From Gonocerus acuteangulatus (Eukaryota > Arthropoda > Insecta > Hemiptera > Coreidae): a stretch of 64,000 nucleotides of DNA. The DNA lies in contig OX328123.1 of assembly GCA_946811695.1 (NCBI GenBank), forward strand, positions 119,582,015 through 119,646,014. The letters are read 5' to 3'. How positions within the stretch are numbered: position 1 is the first letter of the stretch; each line of letters starts with the position of its first letter. Position numbers and translations under genes: made by a program. A model generated the notes under the pieces. It saw only the letters and a program-made list of their open reading frames with translations, had not been told where the DNA came from and searched no databases. Below, one piece after another: positions 23,508-33,251 of this stretch.

Positions 23508-23660
23508 CTGTCTGTGTTAGAGAATATGTGAGTGAGGTTGCATGGATATGGGTTGGTATATGTGTATGGGTGAGTGCATATGTCTGTGTGTGTGCCCGCT
23601 TGTGTGTGAGTGCGTTTATTTACATTTGTTCTGTGTACAGAAACGAAAATAAATATTGCA

Positions 23661-23860
23661 TGGAAAATATACTGTAAGTAATATAAGTAAGGAAAAAATG
23701 CCAGGATCAATGATGAATAATGACAATAATAAGTAATTCAATAAAAACCAAAAGCTGACTCAATAAATTATTAAATTCAAAAGAAATGAGGGAAAAATTT
23801 CACCTCCACATATAATGAAAGTTTCATTCGATGGCGTTCATGACCCTAAGGTTGACACGC

Positions 23861-23919
<59 letters not shown>

Positions 23920-24200
23920 TGGTAATAATTAAGTAGTGATAAAGCCTTTGGCATGGTATTAAATATCGACCACCCACTGATGGTCAGAGAGAATAGCTTG
24001 ATAATTTCAAAATATCAATTTTCGAAGGAACCTGTTTAACAGAGAAAACCCGCGCTATTTTACGTGTTGGCAAGAACCTCACATGTTTATAAGTCTGAAA
24101 GAATCAATTGTGAACTTTGAAACGAAAAGTTAAAAGAAAAAAAAGCAGAGAAAATTTGAGTGACAAAAAAACACGGGAGGGGGGAGGTTTCTAAAGACCC
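23661..24200. other. No gene; (A)53 tract
   Basis: A run of about 53 A at 23864-23916. Otherwise AT-rich and unassigned. Confidence 0.5.
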
Positions 24201-24201
24201 T

Positions 24202-24495
24202 TCAGAACGCCATATGTCTGGAACGAAGTAAGAAAGAAATGTGTGGTTGATGGTGACATTTTTTGTCAGGTTCACCCCATGTATTGGCATTAACTCGATA
24301 CACTCGCAGGGGACGATACACCCTGTATATTCCAGCAAAACATTGTTCAAGTGATATTTGGTGCATTGCATCTATGATTCGACCTCTTGATTGAGTTTTA
24401 CATGGATTGTTCTGTATTAGTTGACGTAGGTGGTAAAATAATGCATTACGGAGGTGGTTGTAATAAGAATTTGTAAGCGAAAGCCGAGGAGGTGT
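24202..24495 (-). pseudogene. Unassigned ORF remnant on the minus strand
   Basis: On the minus strand an open frame after a poly(A) run reads PPRLSLTNSYYNHLRNALFY and continues with HLRQLIQNNP, MHQISLEQCFAGIYRVYRPL and CHHQPHI, ending at TGA 24202. The balanced composition and the Trp-, Cys- and His-containing end look like protein. I suspect the C-terminal end of a transposase but cannot name the family. A second overlapping frame (24087-24371) covers part of the same DNA. The ORF start is buried in the adjacent poly(A), so its real N-terminus is unknown. Confidence 0.3.
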
Positions 24496-24500
24496 AGTGT

Positions 24501-24502
<2 letters not shown>

Positions 24503-24565
<63 letters not shown>
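24503..24565. repeat. (T)63 tract
   Basis: Pure T run. On the minus strand it is a poly(A) preceding the remnant above. Confidence 0.95.
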
Positions 24566-24568
<3 letters not shown>

Positions 24569-24689
24569 GTTGGCAACTTTCAGGTTTTGATGATTTTTTC
24601 ATTTTACGAATTGCTAAGAACCTCCCATATAAGTCGGGAAGAATCAAGGCTTAGTGACATCTTTAAAGTATCCATGTATCTGAGGAGAA

Positions 24690-24852
24690 TGCTCAACGGA
24701 TCCCGTTGATACCCGAAGTTAAGAAAAGTCGGGAGTGGCTAGTACCTGAACGGGCGACCGGCCACGTGCTGTTGGCATTGTAAAAGGGTGCCACCGTGTA
24801 AATAGCCCGTCCTTAATAGTTCAACAGCTGATATGTCGTTAAAATAAAAAAA

Positions 24853-24855
<3 letters not shown>
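24690..24855 (+). mobile_element. 5S rRNA-derived SINE-like element
   Basis: CGGATCCCGTTGATACCCGA, then AGTTAAG, then GTCGGGAGTGGCTAGTACCT and GGGCGACCGGCC, followed by GTGCTGTTGGC, track the 3' two thirds of 5S rRNA. The A box and most of the C box are present. A short non-5S body follows (AAAAGGGTGCCACCGTGTAA, CCCGTCCTTAATAGTTC) and then an AAAATAAAAAAAC tail. The body resembles the 3' part of the SINE at 3398-3606, suggesting two SINE families with different heads and a related tail. The 5S head is truncated at its 5' side. Confidence 0.7.
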
Positions 24856-24900
<45 letters not shown>

Positions 24901-24907
24901 CTCTCTC
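24856..24907. repeat. (CT)n microsatellite
   Basis: About 50 bp of CT repeats directly after the 5S-derived element. Confidence 0.95.
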
Positions 24908-26459
24908 CTCTCCCCCCTCCCACCCTCCCCCCTTATCTAATTATTTTTATTTAATATTTTTATTCTTGGAAAAAAGAATGTATTTTACATTGGAATGTTG
25001 TAGGAACTGAGGTTATTGGAATTTTATACTTTATTAGATATGTGCTAAATTGGAGAAAAAAAAAATATATATGTAAAGAAAAATGAGAAGATGGATTAAG
25101 GGAGAATGTAAAAGGTTGGGGTGAATGAGGAATCCCTCTTCCCCCTCCGTCAAATTCCATCCAGTTCCCTTCATTATGAAGAAGAGTTTTCTTATTATCG
25201 GCTCCCCCCTCCCGCCTTTTGGCTACTGGATTTGACAGCTCAGCCCTAATTCCAGCAATCGTTCACAATGATTGAATAAAATTAAAAAATAAACGGAGAA
25301 AAGAAGGATATCAATATTACTAAAATGTTTAAAACTTTTGTAATTATATGTAAATATTTTAGTTAACGTATAATATTTCCCCCTAGATATGGATAATTCT
25401 TTGTAAAAAAAAATAGCTGAACAAAATTAAATAAAAATAAAAATAACTGAATGTTACAGAAAATAGAGTAAACAATAAAAATCAATTAATGAAGAAAGAT
25501 TAATGATAACACAGCCACACAAAAGAAAATAAAAGTCCGGACCCAGAGACCAGTTCATGTTTGCTATATGTTTCTGAGGTCGCTGAATCCGAATCCGGGG
25601 TCGCAAAAAGCCCTGCACTTTTTGTTTAAGCCCCACCCTTCAAAACTCATAATTTAGGATATTGTAGCAGTAAATATTATTATAGCAGTGCTGAATGAGA
25701 TATACCAATAACACGGAATTTAGACTTCGAGTGTTTATATCCCGAAACCAAGTAACGCTTGCCCTATTAAAACTGCTGTCAGTAAGATTAAATTTGCTAT
25801 TTTGTATCAAGATTGTGTTATGTTTTCAAGAAAAATGGTAAGCAAACTCGCTTGGTTATTAGGTAAACATGGATACGCCCTGTCTCTGTCTCCTAAGTTA
25901 AAAAATTGATTTTTGAGGCTCAATATCTCGAAAACGAATACCGCTTGGAGTGTACTATCTTTTTCCAATGCATAGAGGACACTTTAATTAACATGTAGGC
26001 ATTTATAAAAAATAAGTTCGAAAATGGAAGCTTAATTAATTTATTTTAGGTAGTTTATTTAATTTACTTCAATTGATACATTGCTCGAATAAAATATGGG
26101 GAGATTTTTTAAGGGATGTATTATGGGGGGATGTATCTTTCACCCCCTGCCCACCTACCTCCCCACAAAACAAAAAACAAAAAATCTTCTTCATCGAAAA
26201 AATTAAATGATGCCATATAAAGCTGCAAGTTCAACATGATAAAAAATAGCTCATTCTCTTCGGAGGAACGTGATAAAACACAAAGTAAAAAAACGTTTCT
26301 TAATAAAAATAAATTTTCAATTCATAAAACATTTTAAATTTAACACTGGACGCATATTTAATTATAAAATAACAATTTCTTTACCTAATAATTCCTAATT
26401 AATAATTTTAAAATGTTTAAAGGTTTGGCCACTTCCAGCAACACAGATAGCACATCGCA
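24908..26459. other. No supported gene
   Basis: AT-rich. CAATATCTCGAAAACGAATA at about 25921-25940 repeats a phrase found in other repeat families of the window, so unrecognised repeat DNA lies here. The minus-strand ORFs at 24960-25160 and 25454-25636 show no known motif. Confidence 0.45.
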
Positions 26460-26686
26460 ACATGGGCGATTATAAGGGGGGGCTGTAAATATTTCATAAA
26501 ACCCTTAAAAATAAATTAAATAAGATCATTTAGTTCATAAAACGTAATCTATTTTGGGTGTAATAGCGTTTACGTTGGCTAAAACTCTTCCAAGATCTAA
26601 ATTGTTAGTATTGTGGTCTCAGCCCCCCCCCCCCCCCCGAAATTATCCCAGCCCCCTCCGAAATTATTTTCTATATACGCCCATGC
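26460..26686 (+). mobile_element. Short MITE family D, copy 1
   Basis: The left end is ATGGGCGATTATAAGGGGGG and the right end TATATACGCCCATGC, an imperfect inverted repeat of about 15 bp. The interior has C16-18 and CCGAAATTATTTTC and matches 29056-29308 in reverse orientation along its whole length. The superfamily and TSD are not determined. Confidence 0.65.
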
Positions 26687-26696
26687 ATCGCACATT

Positions 26697-27060
26697 GACA
26701 GACTGGATGGTATTTGTGCATTGCTCTTGTTATTCCCCGGCCCATCTCATGCTATGGATGAGGTTATCCCTTGAGCCAATGGGATCCCTGTAGACCAAAT
26801 CTTTATTGTGTTCCCATGCTAAGATATCCAGGAGCGTGAGGTCTGAAGATCGAGCCGGCTAAGATATTGGCCCACCTCGTCCTACCCAACACCATGGATA
26901 GATTGGTTGTGTCCAACCAATTTTGGACGGTCCTCCCATAGTGGGCCGGACTAAGACCCAGCTTCCCAATCTTTGTGCAAAAAGAACTTTCTCCAAGAAC
27001 AACGACAGTTTATTATCGAGGAATACGTGGAAAGACTCTGCGTTCAGTCAAGGTGTCATA
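26697..27060 (-). pseudogene. IS630/mariner-like transposase C-terminal remnant 1
   Basis: The minus strand encodes, across a frameshift, HYGRTVQNWLDTTN, then GRGGPIS, a stop, PARSSDLTLLD, and a W-x-H-N-K-D-L-V-Y-R-D-P block. The known insect family reads APxHYxRTVRxxLD...RWIGRGGPxxWPARSPDLTPLDFFLWGxxKxxVYxxP, with SPDLTPLD holding the third acidic residue of the DDE triad. Here the Asp of the LLD segment is kept and Trp before PARS has become a stop. Sequence up to about 27060 fits the preceding part only weakly. The native protein would cut and join element ends; this copy is dead. No TIRs were identified. Confidence 0.7.
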
Positions 27061-27455
27061 ACAAGTCAGCAGACTGTTTCTTAAAAAGGTCAGGCTGCCT
27101 TTTTCAATTTTTTTTTTTTTTTAATTTAATTTGTACTCAATTAAAATGATAGTTTTTGTGTGTATATTATTGGATTTTTTGATATGTTCACCCGTCACAT
27201 TTTGCCAAAACAATTGTACGGTATGGACAAAATTGAGGTCATCGTTGTCGTCTGCACACCAAAAAAGATACAATTCAGTGAACTGATTTCCCACAACTGA
27301 TGAATACAATTTTCTGTTTTATTTAGTTTTAGATTAACTTTATGGGTTTATAATATTCATGTATCCCATACCCCCAGATTTATATTATGTCGTATATTTG
27401 TGTCGTCTTCTGGGGTTTTACGGCAACACGGGGGGATAATTAATGAACAAATTTT
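27061..27455. other. No recognised feature
   Basis: T-rich run near 27107-27122; otherwise nothing supported. Confidence 0.4.
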
Positions 27456-27590
27456 TAGCGCGGTTCCTCCCTCCCCCATAGGGAGGAATCCCGCTTATTA
27501 GGTTGATCTCATGACGCAATCCTGAAGTGCCGGCTAGAAAATTTTGCGTTTCAGAACCCCTAGAGACCGAAAATCATAGTGGTTAAAATT

Positions 27591-27654
<64 letters not shown>

Positions 27655-28270
27655 TATGTGTGTTCGCTCTGTAGCTCCCAGACGAATGGTCCAATGATGA
27701 TGAAATTTGGTACAAAAATCTTTCGTCTAATTTGAAAGGCCAGGTTCGTTAACCAGCAAAATCCGCCCACTGGAAGATGGCGTTTGGGGCGAAATTCGCG
27801 CAAAAAAAATCGTAACGCTTACATTTTTGAGCTCATAAGCTTGTAAGTACTTGTTTTATATGCTTCTTGGGCTAGGAAAACGAATGAAACCATTTTCAAG
27901 GCGATAGCTTTAACCGTTTTCGAGAAAATTGGAAAAATATTTTTTGAATACCGTTTTTGGTTTGGGTACTTAGAATCATGGGATTCAGTTGAAACATTTT
28001 TTGCATGTTTGAATTTCATTAAAACTAAAATGTTAAACTTTTGGTTACGTTTGGAGTTAAAAGGAAGGGTTAGAATAAAATATTTCATGAACAGTCATGA
28101 AAAGTTTTGGGAACTTCGTATACTTTCATTAATATCTCGAACACAGTTGGGAAATCGTGGTAAGTGGATAGAAACTATTTGAAAGCTTACTAAATTCTCT
28201 ACAAAAAAGATTCTAAAACTATTTTTGACTAGGTTAGGTCAATCGGAGAAATAAGTGCTTAAAACTTCAA
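27456..28270 (+). repeat. Dispersed repeat family B, copy with (TA)n
   Basis: It starts at a 9-bp hairpin, TTCCTCCCT...AGGGAGGAA (27464-27488). CTCATGACGCAATCCTGAAG and CAGAACCCCTAGAGACCGAA follow, then a (TA)n tract (27593-27657), TGATGATGAAATTTGGTAC, and a body shared with 16.9 and 35.6 kb. The family 3' end is not reached here; a separate 3' end lies at 29.6 kb. Two minus-strand 89-codon ORFs are repeat by-products. Confidence 0.7.
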
Positions 28271-29055
28271 ATACGTCTGTGTTTTTGTTCTTATGAACGG
28301 GTTTTTGTCGTTCTTTTTGTAATTTTTGTCTCTTCCCCTTAGTTTTTTATTGCTTTTTATTTTTGTAATTCTTATATTAGGTAAATGTATTTGTGTTTAA
28401 ACAGGGTAGTTAAAATGAGAACCAATTTTCTGTTGTTAGAAATAGATGAGTTAGAAAAATACGAGTACCTTTGCATAAATTCCTAGCAACCTGAAAATTT
28501 GCATGAAAGATAGGGACAACATTATAAGGGAATAGGGAAAAGCCCTTATCGATCCCATGAGTGCAAATAATTTTTTCGAGGTCAAAGTTCGCTAAGAAAG
28601 GTTTTTAGGAATTTTCAACGAAACGTTTTGTTTCATGGTAAAAATAGTTCAGACAAAAATTGTAGATTGTGCAATTATGTACAAAACTTGTCTTCACGCT
28701 TTGTTTCATTAGATAAACCATTCCTGAGAAATGGCGATTCCAGAATTGTCTTTAGTTTTATTCAACATAATATGCCAGACTCGGCTAGAAATTTGACGAG
28801 GAAACAATGGTTTGGCTACCTGCTCCTCTTTCTAAGGTCCTGACAATAAGTACCGTTACAGCCCCAGCCTTAAGCCTCGCAAAATGACCTGCTTGACATT
28901 TGATAATATTAAACTCGTGAAGTAGTTCCTCTTTTTGTGTCTCTGTTTACTTTAGTTATTCATTTTTATTTATGTTGCACGCCTCATTTTTTAATTGGGT
29001 GCTGTTATTTTGATTGCATTTTTTTTCAATAAAACAAAGCTAGTAAATGAGAAGG
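28271..29055. other. No supported gene
   Basis: AT-rich sequence. The 71-codon ORF at 28628-28843 has no recognisable motif. Confidence 0.4.
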
Positions 29056-29308
29056 ATGTTCACGCTTATATAGAAAATAATTTTCGAGGGGACTGGGAGA
29101 ATTTCGGGGGGGGGGGGGTTGAAAGGATTTTGGGGGGTATGGGATAATAAAAATCTAGAACATGGAATAGTTAGACAATTAAAACGCTATTACGGCCAAA
29201 AGAAATTATTTTTTCTGAACTAAGTGATCTTATTATTATTTTTAAGGTTTCTACGATACATTTTTATCTATTGCGGGCCCTTTCAGCCCCCCTTATATAC
29301 GCCCATGC
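29056..29308 (-). mobile_element. Short MITE family D, copy 2
   Basis: Reverse-oriented relative of 26460-26686. On the minus strand it begins GCATGGGCGTATATAAGGGG, contains TTAAAAATAATAATAAGATC and the poly(C) tract, and ends TTTTCTATATAAGCGTGAAC. The right TIR is more decayed than in copy 1. Confidence 0.65.
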
Positions 29309-29467
29309 ACGTTTTTGTTTTATTTTATTGATGTATAGAGCTTTACTTTAGAATGAGAGCTAGATTGTGTAATTTCCGCTTCTTTGTAAGTTACTACTGT
29401 CGGTTTTCCTGACTCCTTAATATCACTTTTATTCAAGATGTTCGAGAGGATGTTGACAATTTTCACG

Positions 29468-29469
<2 letters not shown>

Positions 29470-29538
<69 letters not shown>

Positions 29539-29645
29539 TTTATTTCTATTCTAAGATTTTCAAATGACATTAGGGTTATGAACGGAACCGTGCTAAGATG
29601 ATGCAGTTCCTGCGAGTCGGACTTTTTATTTTGTATAAACGACAT
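29470..29645 (+). repeat. (TA)n tract plus family B 3' end
   Basis: A (TA)n tract of about 65 bp is followed by TTTCTATTCTAAGATTTTCA, AACGGAACCGTGCTAAGATG and CAGTTCCTGCGAGTCGGACT, the 3' end of family B. Confidence 0.65.
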
Positions 29646-30425
29646 TCCTTGACAATGTTTTTAATAGTTAAGATAGTGTTACGTTTTGAGGACTAGTGTA
29701 CTGCATAAAAAAGAAAAAGAAAGGCAAGGAAATAATATTATTATTATTATTATTATTATATACTGTTATTTATTTATTTTTATCATTATTTATAAGAAAT
29801 AAATTCTGGCCGAATAACAAAGAGAAGAAATATAAAATAAGCAAGAATGAAGGAATGGGACATGGGAGAAGATTCAGCAATTTCTCAAGCCTCCCTCGAC
29901 CAGAACCATCTTGAAGTTCTTTTCAACATCCCTTGATTGTTCGAGAGTTCAAGGGGTGGAGTAGATGGGGGGGGGGGGAGTTGTTCTCTTTCATTAAACC
30001 AGCCTCTCGAACTGTTCTCAGAACATTTTCAGTGTTAGCATTGTTCTGACGGAAGACCAATAGGAGGTGCAGTTTAATTTATACAAAAATCAGTGGATTT
30101 TTTAAAAGGTTGTATAACTAGTTGAAGAGACGAATTGATTAGATGACAATAATTATAACAATAAATTATTTATGGTTACAGTTCACTTGGTTATTGTAGG
30201 AAAATTGCGATTTCGGGATTATCCCAAACTGAAACAAAATACACAGGTATTTGGTATATAAATTTCTCCCCCGGAAAAAGCCTTTTCTTTAAGCTTTATG
30301 ATATTTATAAAATAGAAAAATATGAACGAATTATTTAATGCCTTTAATAATGCCATTTCAGAAGATTTTAGGTTAAAGATTCGCGTACATTTTTGCGCTA
30401 TTTTAAATGGTATGACAAAAATTTG
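29646..30425. other. No supported gene
   Basis: Contains a (TTA)n run near 29737-29760 and a G12 run near 29969-29980. The two overlapping ORFs at 30219-30510 read partly into the following element and match nothing known. Confidence 0.4.
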
Positions 30426-31011
30426 GGCTCGGGCACAGAGAACGCGATCTGTATCGCGGTGGGCAGCGATCCAACGATCGTCGCGGCGGTATATCTTTGT
30501 GAGCAAGTAATCTGGAAGCAGTAATCTGGTTCCTTTCTAGAGAACAGGTCGTGCTAGTTTTGTTATTTAGTTCTGCTATTATTATTGTATCATTACACTA
30601 GTTATATTCCGAAAAGATCAACTCGGACGAGGAAGAACTGCTTCTTTTACTATCGTTGCGATATAGAAGGAAAAGATGATGTTAGGTACATGATATCAAT
30701 ACAAGGAGAGAACGTTTGGGAGAATACCACCGCTTGTGTATGGAACTCCAATCACATGAAGATAGATTTTTCAAATTTTTTCAAGAAATGATTCAGTTTC
30801 TTCAAACATTTTAAAACTGATCGCGCGGTAAATCTTTAATTTTTTACAACCGTCCCGCGCGGTAAAGCGATAAAGAAAAGCTAACATCTACAGCTCATGT
30901 TTAGTTTGACGGAGCTAACGAAATCCTGTTTAATAAATGTAGATCGCCTCCCACCCTCGGTCAGAGATCGCTGCCAGCTGCGGTACAGGTCGCGTTCTGT
31001 GTACCCGAGCC
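30426..31011. mobile_element. 586-bp MITE with GC-rich 46-bp TIRs
   Basis: The left end GGCTCGGGCACAGAGAACGC pairs with the right end (reverse complement GGCTCGGGTACACAGAACGC). The match continues through CTGTAYCGC and GGCAGCGATC, about 40 of 46 positions. The GC-rich ends stand out in AT-rich surroundings. Inside, CGCGCGGTAAATC and GCGCGGTAAAGC form further repeats. There is no transposase. The flanks do not show a clean TSD, so the superfamily is open (PIF/Harbinger is one option). Confidence 0.75.
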
Positions 31012-31507
31012 TTAATCATTTTCATCAGTGATACATTGTTCTTCAATATTTGCAGTTTACAGTTCAGCTAAATTTTAAATTCTATTGCTATATAAAGACT
31101 TAGGTTTTAAAGGAAACAAATTTCAAAATTCATTTAGTATGACTTGTTTAGAATTATATTTTTTCACCGGTAAAAAATATTGTAAGCCTTGAAATTAGAG
31201 AAATCCCGTTGGTGCAACGTCCATGAAGTAAGCAGGATCCGGCAAAAGCGCTAAAATAAATTCAATAATTTTGTTTGTATCGCTGATAGAGCCATATATG
31301 ATCTATCATTATCTTATAGGTCTAGTAGAAACTGATAGCGAATCCCATGCGTGCTTTTAATGCGCAATAATTTATAAACTTACGAAAAAAAAAAATTGAG
31401 ACTTGTGCCGTGGGAAATTGAAACTATAGACTCCATATTAACTTTTTAAGAAACTAATTAAACTAAAGAATAATTTCTTCCCTTTCCTAGATATTATAAT
31501 ATCCAGG
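31012..31507. other. No recognised feature
   Basis: AT-rich spacer, nothing supported. Confidence 0.4.
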
Positions 31508-31565
31508 AAACAAATATTCTAGATTGTTTCTATCTATAGATAGAAACAATCTAGAATATTTGTTT
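31508..31565. repeat. 58-bp perfect palindrome
   Basis: AAACAAATATTCTAGATTGT and the next nine bases to 31536 are followed, with no spacer, by their exact reverse complement to 31565. Each arm is 29 bp. Perfect spacerless palindromes of this length are unusual in a genome assembly. Confidence 0.9.
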
Positions 31566-31599
31566 GCAAACCGTGTGTAATCTTAAGTTAATGACAATA

Positions 31600-31950
31600 C
31601 TTCAGGGGCTGAAATTAGACATAAATGTAGTTCACCAACCAAACATTTCACTCCGTTCCGGAAATCACTACTCTTACAAAAACATCCTGCAGACTGCTGA
31701 ATCTTACAGAAGTTGTAAATTTTAATCTGCTTTCTAACGGTATACTCAGAACTAAGATTATTTCCTTGTAATTGGAATTCTAGAGTGAAAAAAACATCAA
31801 CTAAATAAAAGTAATATTATGTTTATTTTCGCGATATTATCAGGAATAAATGACAATTATTCTGGATGAAATCGATATTTAATGATTATTGTAAGTCTTA
31901 CATAACATCTGAATAAAAAAAGAAAAAATACATCGAAATTTTATGAACGT
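31600..31950 (+). repeat. Dispersed repeat family C, copy 2
   Basis: Similar to 7840-8240 throughout (TGAATCTTACAGAAGTTGTA, GGTATACTCAG, GTAAGTCTTACATAACATC). It abuts the transposase remnant at 31960, which suggests that family C is the sequence downstream of that transposase gene. Confidence 0.6.
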
Positions 31951-31959
31951 TATTACAAC

Positions 31960-32235
31960 TGGCCTCCTTGCAGAACACACTGACGACACCTGGTCACAGC
32001 GCTGATGTCTTTTCAATCTCATCATTGTTAGCTTTCGTTTCCACGAAAGATTCGTAAATCCTTGTGATCAGGTGGTTAATATTCTCCACGGATACCGGAT
32101 ACTTTGTACACATGCGACTTAAGCCAACCCCACGTCTAAAGATCAAGCGATTTCAGATCACGTTTTTTGGACGGCCAATGCACAGGGCCAAATATCCATT
32201 CTGAGTGCCGCACTTATATCGTTCTGAAGAAGGTC
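31960..32235 (-). pseudogene. IS630/mariner-like transposase C-terminal remnant 2
   Basis: Minus-strand translation gives EWIFGPVHWPS, RDLKSLDL, a stop, TWGWLKSHVYKV and, after a frameshift, VENINHLITRIYESF. It ends in an Arg/Cys-rich segment. This aligns with the family block RWIGRGGPVxWPxRSPDLxPLDFFLWGWLKSxVY. The Ser-Pro before Asp-Leu has changed, and a stop replaces the Phe after LDL. It is the same family as the remnant at 26.7 kb but closer to a subgroup with GW-LKS. Only about 90 residues of the C-terminal catalytic core remain. Family C repeat lies at its 3' side. Confidence 0.65.
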
Positions 32236-32356
32236 ATAAAAAGCACTTGAATTAAACCGTACAGTTAAAAAAAAAAATAAATTAAAAAAAATAAGAAATT
32301 AATTACAATAAAAAAAATTAAAAATAAGAAAAACTTTTAATTTAAATATTCAACAA

Positions 32357-33052
32357 TCAGGCGAGTATCTTTACAGCTGAGCTCTATGGTATCCTTATTG
32401 GCCTGGAAATATACCTGTTACAGATACAAGGGATATCGTACTTCACACGGACTCACTCAGCGCACTTGAAGCACTAACTGACACCTACACACATCATCCA
32501 CTAATACAACGAATAATATTTCAGGCTCACACACTAAACAGACACGTTACCATCCACTGGATACCAGGTCACGAAGACTTAGGCAAAAGTTCGTTGGCCG
32601 ATTCTCATGCGAAAACAGCCACTGAACAAACAAACGTAGAAATAACAAGACAAACCCACCAAGACTGGACAAACAGAACAAGAGATATTATAACATTATT
32701 CTGGCAAAATTCGTGGACATAACTAACAGAAAATAAACTCCGTTCTATCAAACATACAGTAAAAGAATGGCCATCCAGTTCCCGTGTAAACCGAAGAGAA
32801 GAAGTGGTTTTGACCCGCTTAAGGATTGGTCATTCTCGGCTTACTCACAGTTACTTAATGACGAGACAAGAACAGCCGCAATGTGAAATATGTAACACTA
32901 TTCTTACGATAAAACACTTACTCATAGAATGCATGAGACGACGTAATCTGAACTTACCCTACGACTTATGCTAGTTGTTAAGAGAAGATAGCCAACACAT
33001 AGACTCTATACTACATTACCCACACAACAATGGATTATACGAACTCATTTGA
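32357..33052 (+). pseudogene. I-like LINE RNase H and C-terminal fragment
   Basis: Begins inside RNase H at SIFTAELYGI (the catalytic Glu strand). After a frameshift come LHTDSLSALEAL, HWIPGHEDLG and LADSHAKTA. The C-terminal end follows with RLRIGHSRLTHSYLM, CEICNTILTIKHLLIECMRR and a stop at about 33050. In-frame stops occur at about 32720 and 32971. The first RNase H Asp and the whole polymerase are missing, so this is a 5'-truncated copy. It is much closer to the 62.1 kb fragment than to the 18.7 kb element. Its 3' UTR is split by a HINE-like insertion: 33053-33251 and 34476-34850. Confidence 0.85.
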
Positions 33053-33251
33053 ACGCAGCTTAATGTTTCGTTACCATAGTGTCCTATAGAGACATGAATA
33101 TCCCACCGAAGGCAGATAATTCATCTACCTTCTGATCCATACCTAGGATGCAAATGCAAAAAGACTGGTGTACAATCATAATGTAAATACACTTAATTTA
33201 AAATCATGCAAGCTAATATTATATGTGTATGTATATATGTGTGTAAATAAT

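Larger units (their letters stand above)
18677..23660 (+). mobile_element. I-like non-LTR retrotransposon, nearly complete but dead
   Basis: The order is an ORF1-like segment, APE endonuclease, reverse transcriptase, RNase H, C-terminal Cys knuckle and a GT-rich 3' UTR. An APE endonuclease with an RNase H domain and the LRIGHTRLTH...CxxC...HLLTEC end points to the I superfamily (I/Nimb-like). The start is not defined. The 3' end is placed near 23655, after TTCTGTGTACAGAA and an AAAATAAAT tail, by analogy with hairpin-plus-A-rich ends of the other copies. At least four in-frame stops and two frameshifts disable it. Confidence 0.85.

Noticed and set aside
23315..23710. Long Thr/His and Cys/Val ORFs on both strands
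   Set aside because: They are translations of the (GT)n tract; the same holds for ORFs at 14340-14645, 34365-34892 and 46010-46358 over microsatellites.
24454..24709. Poly-Phe ORFs
   Set aside because: They arise from the 63-bp T run and have no codon-level sign of selection.
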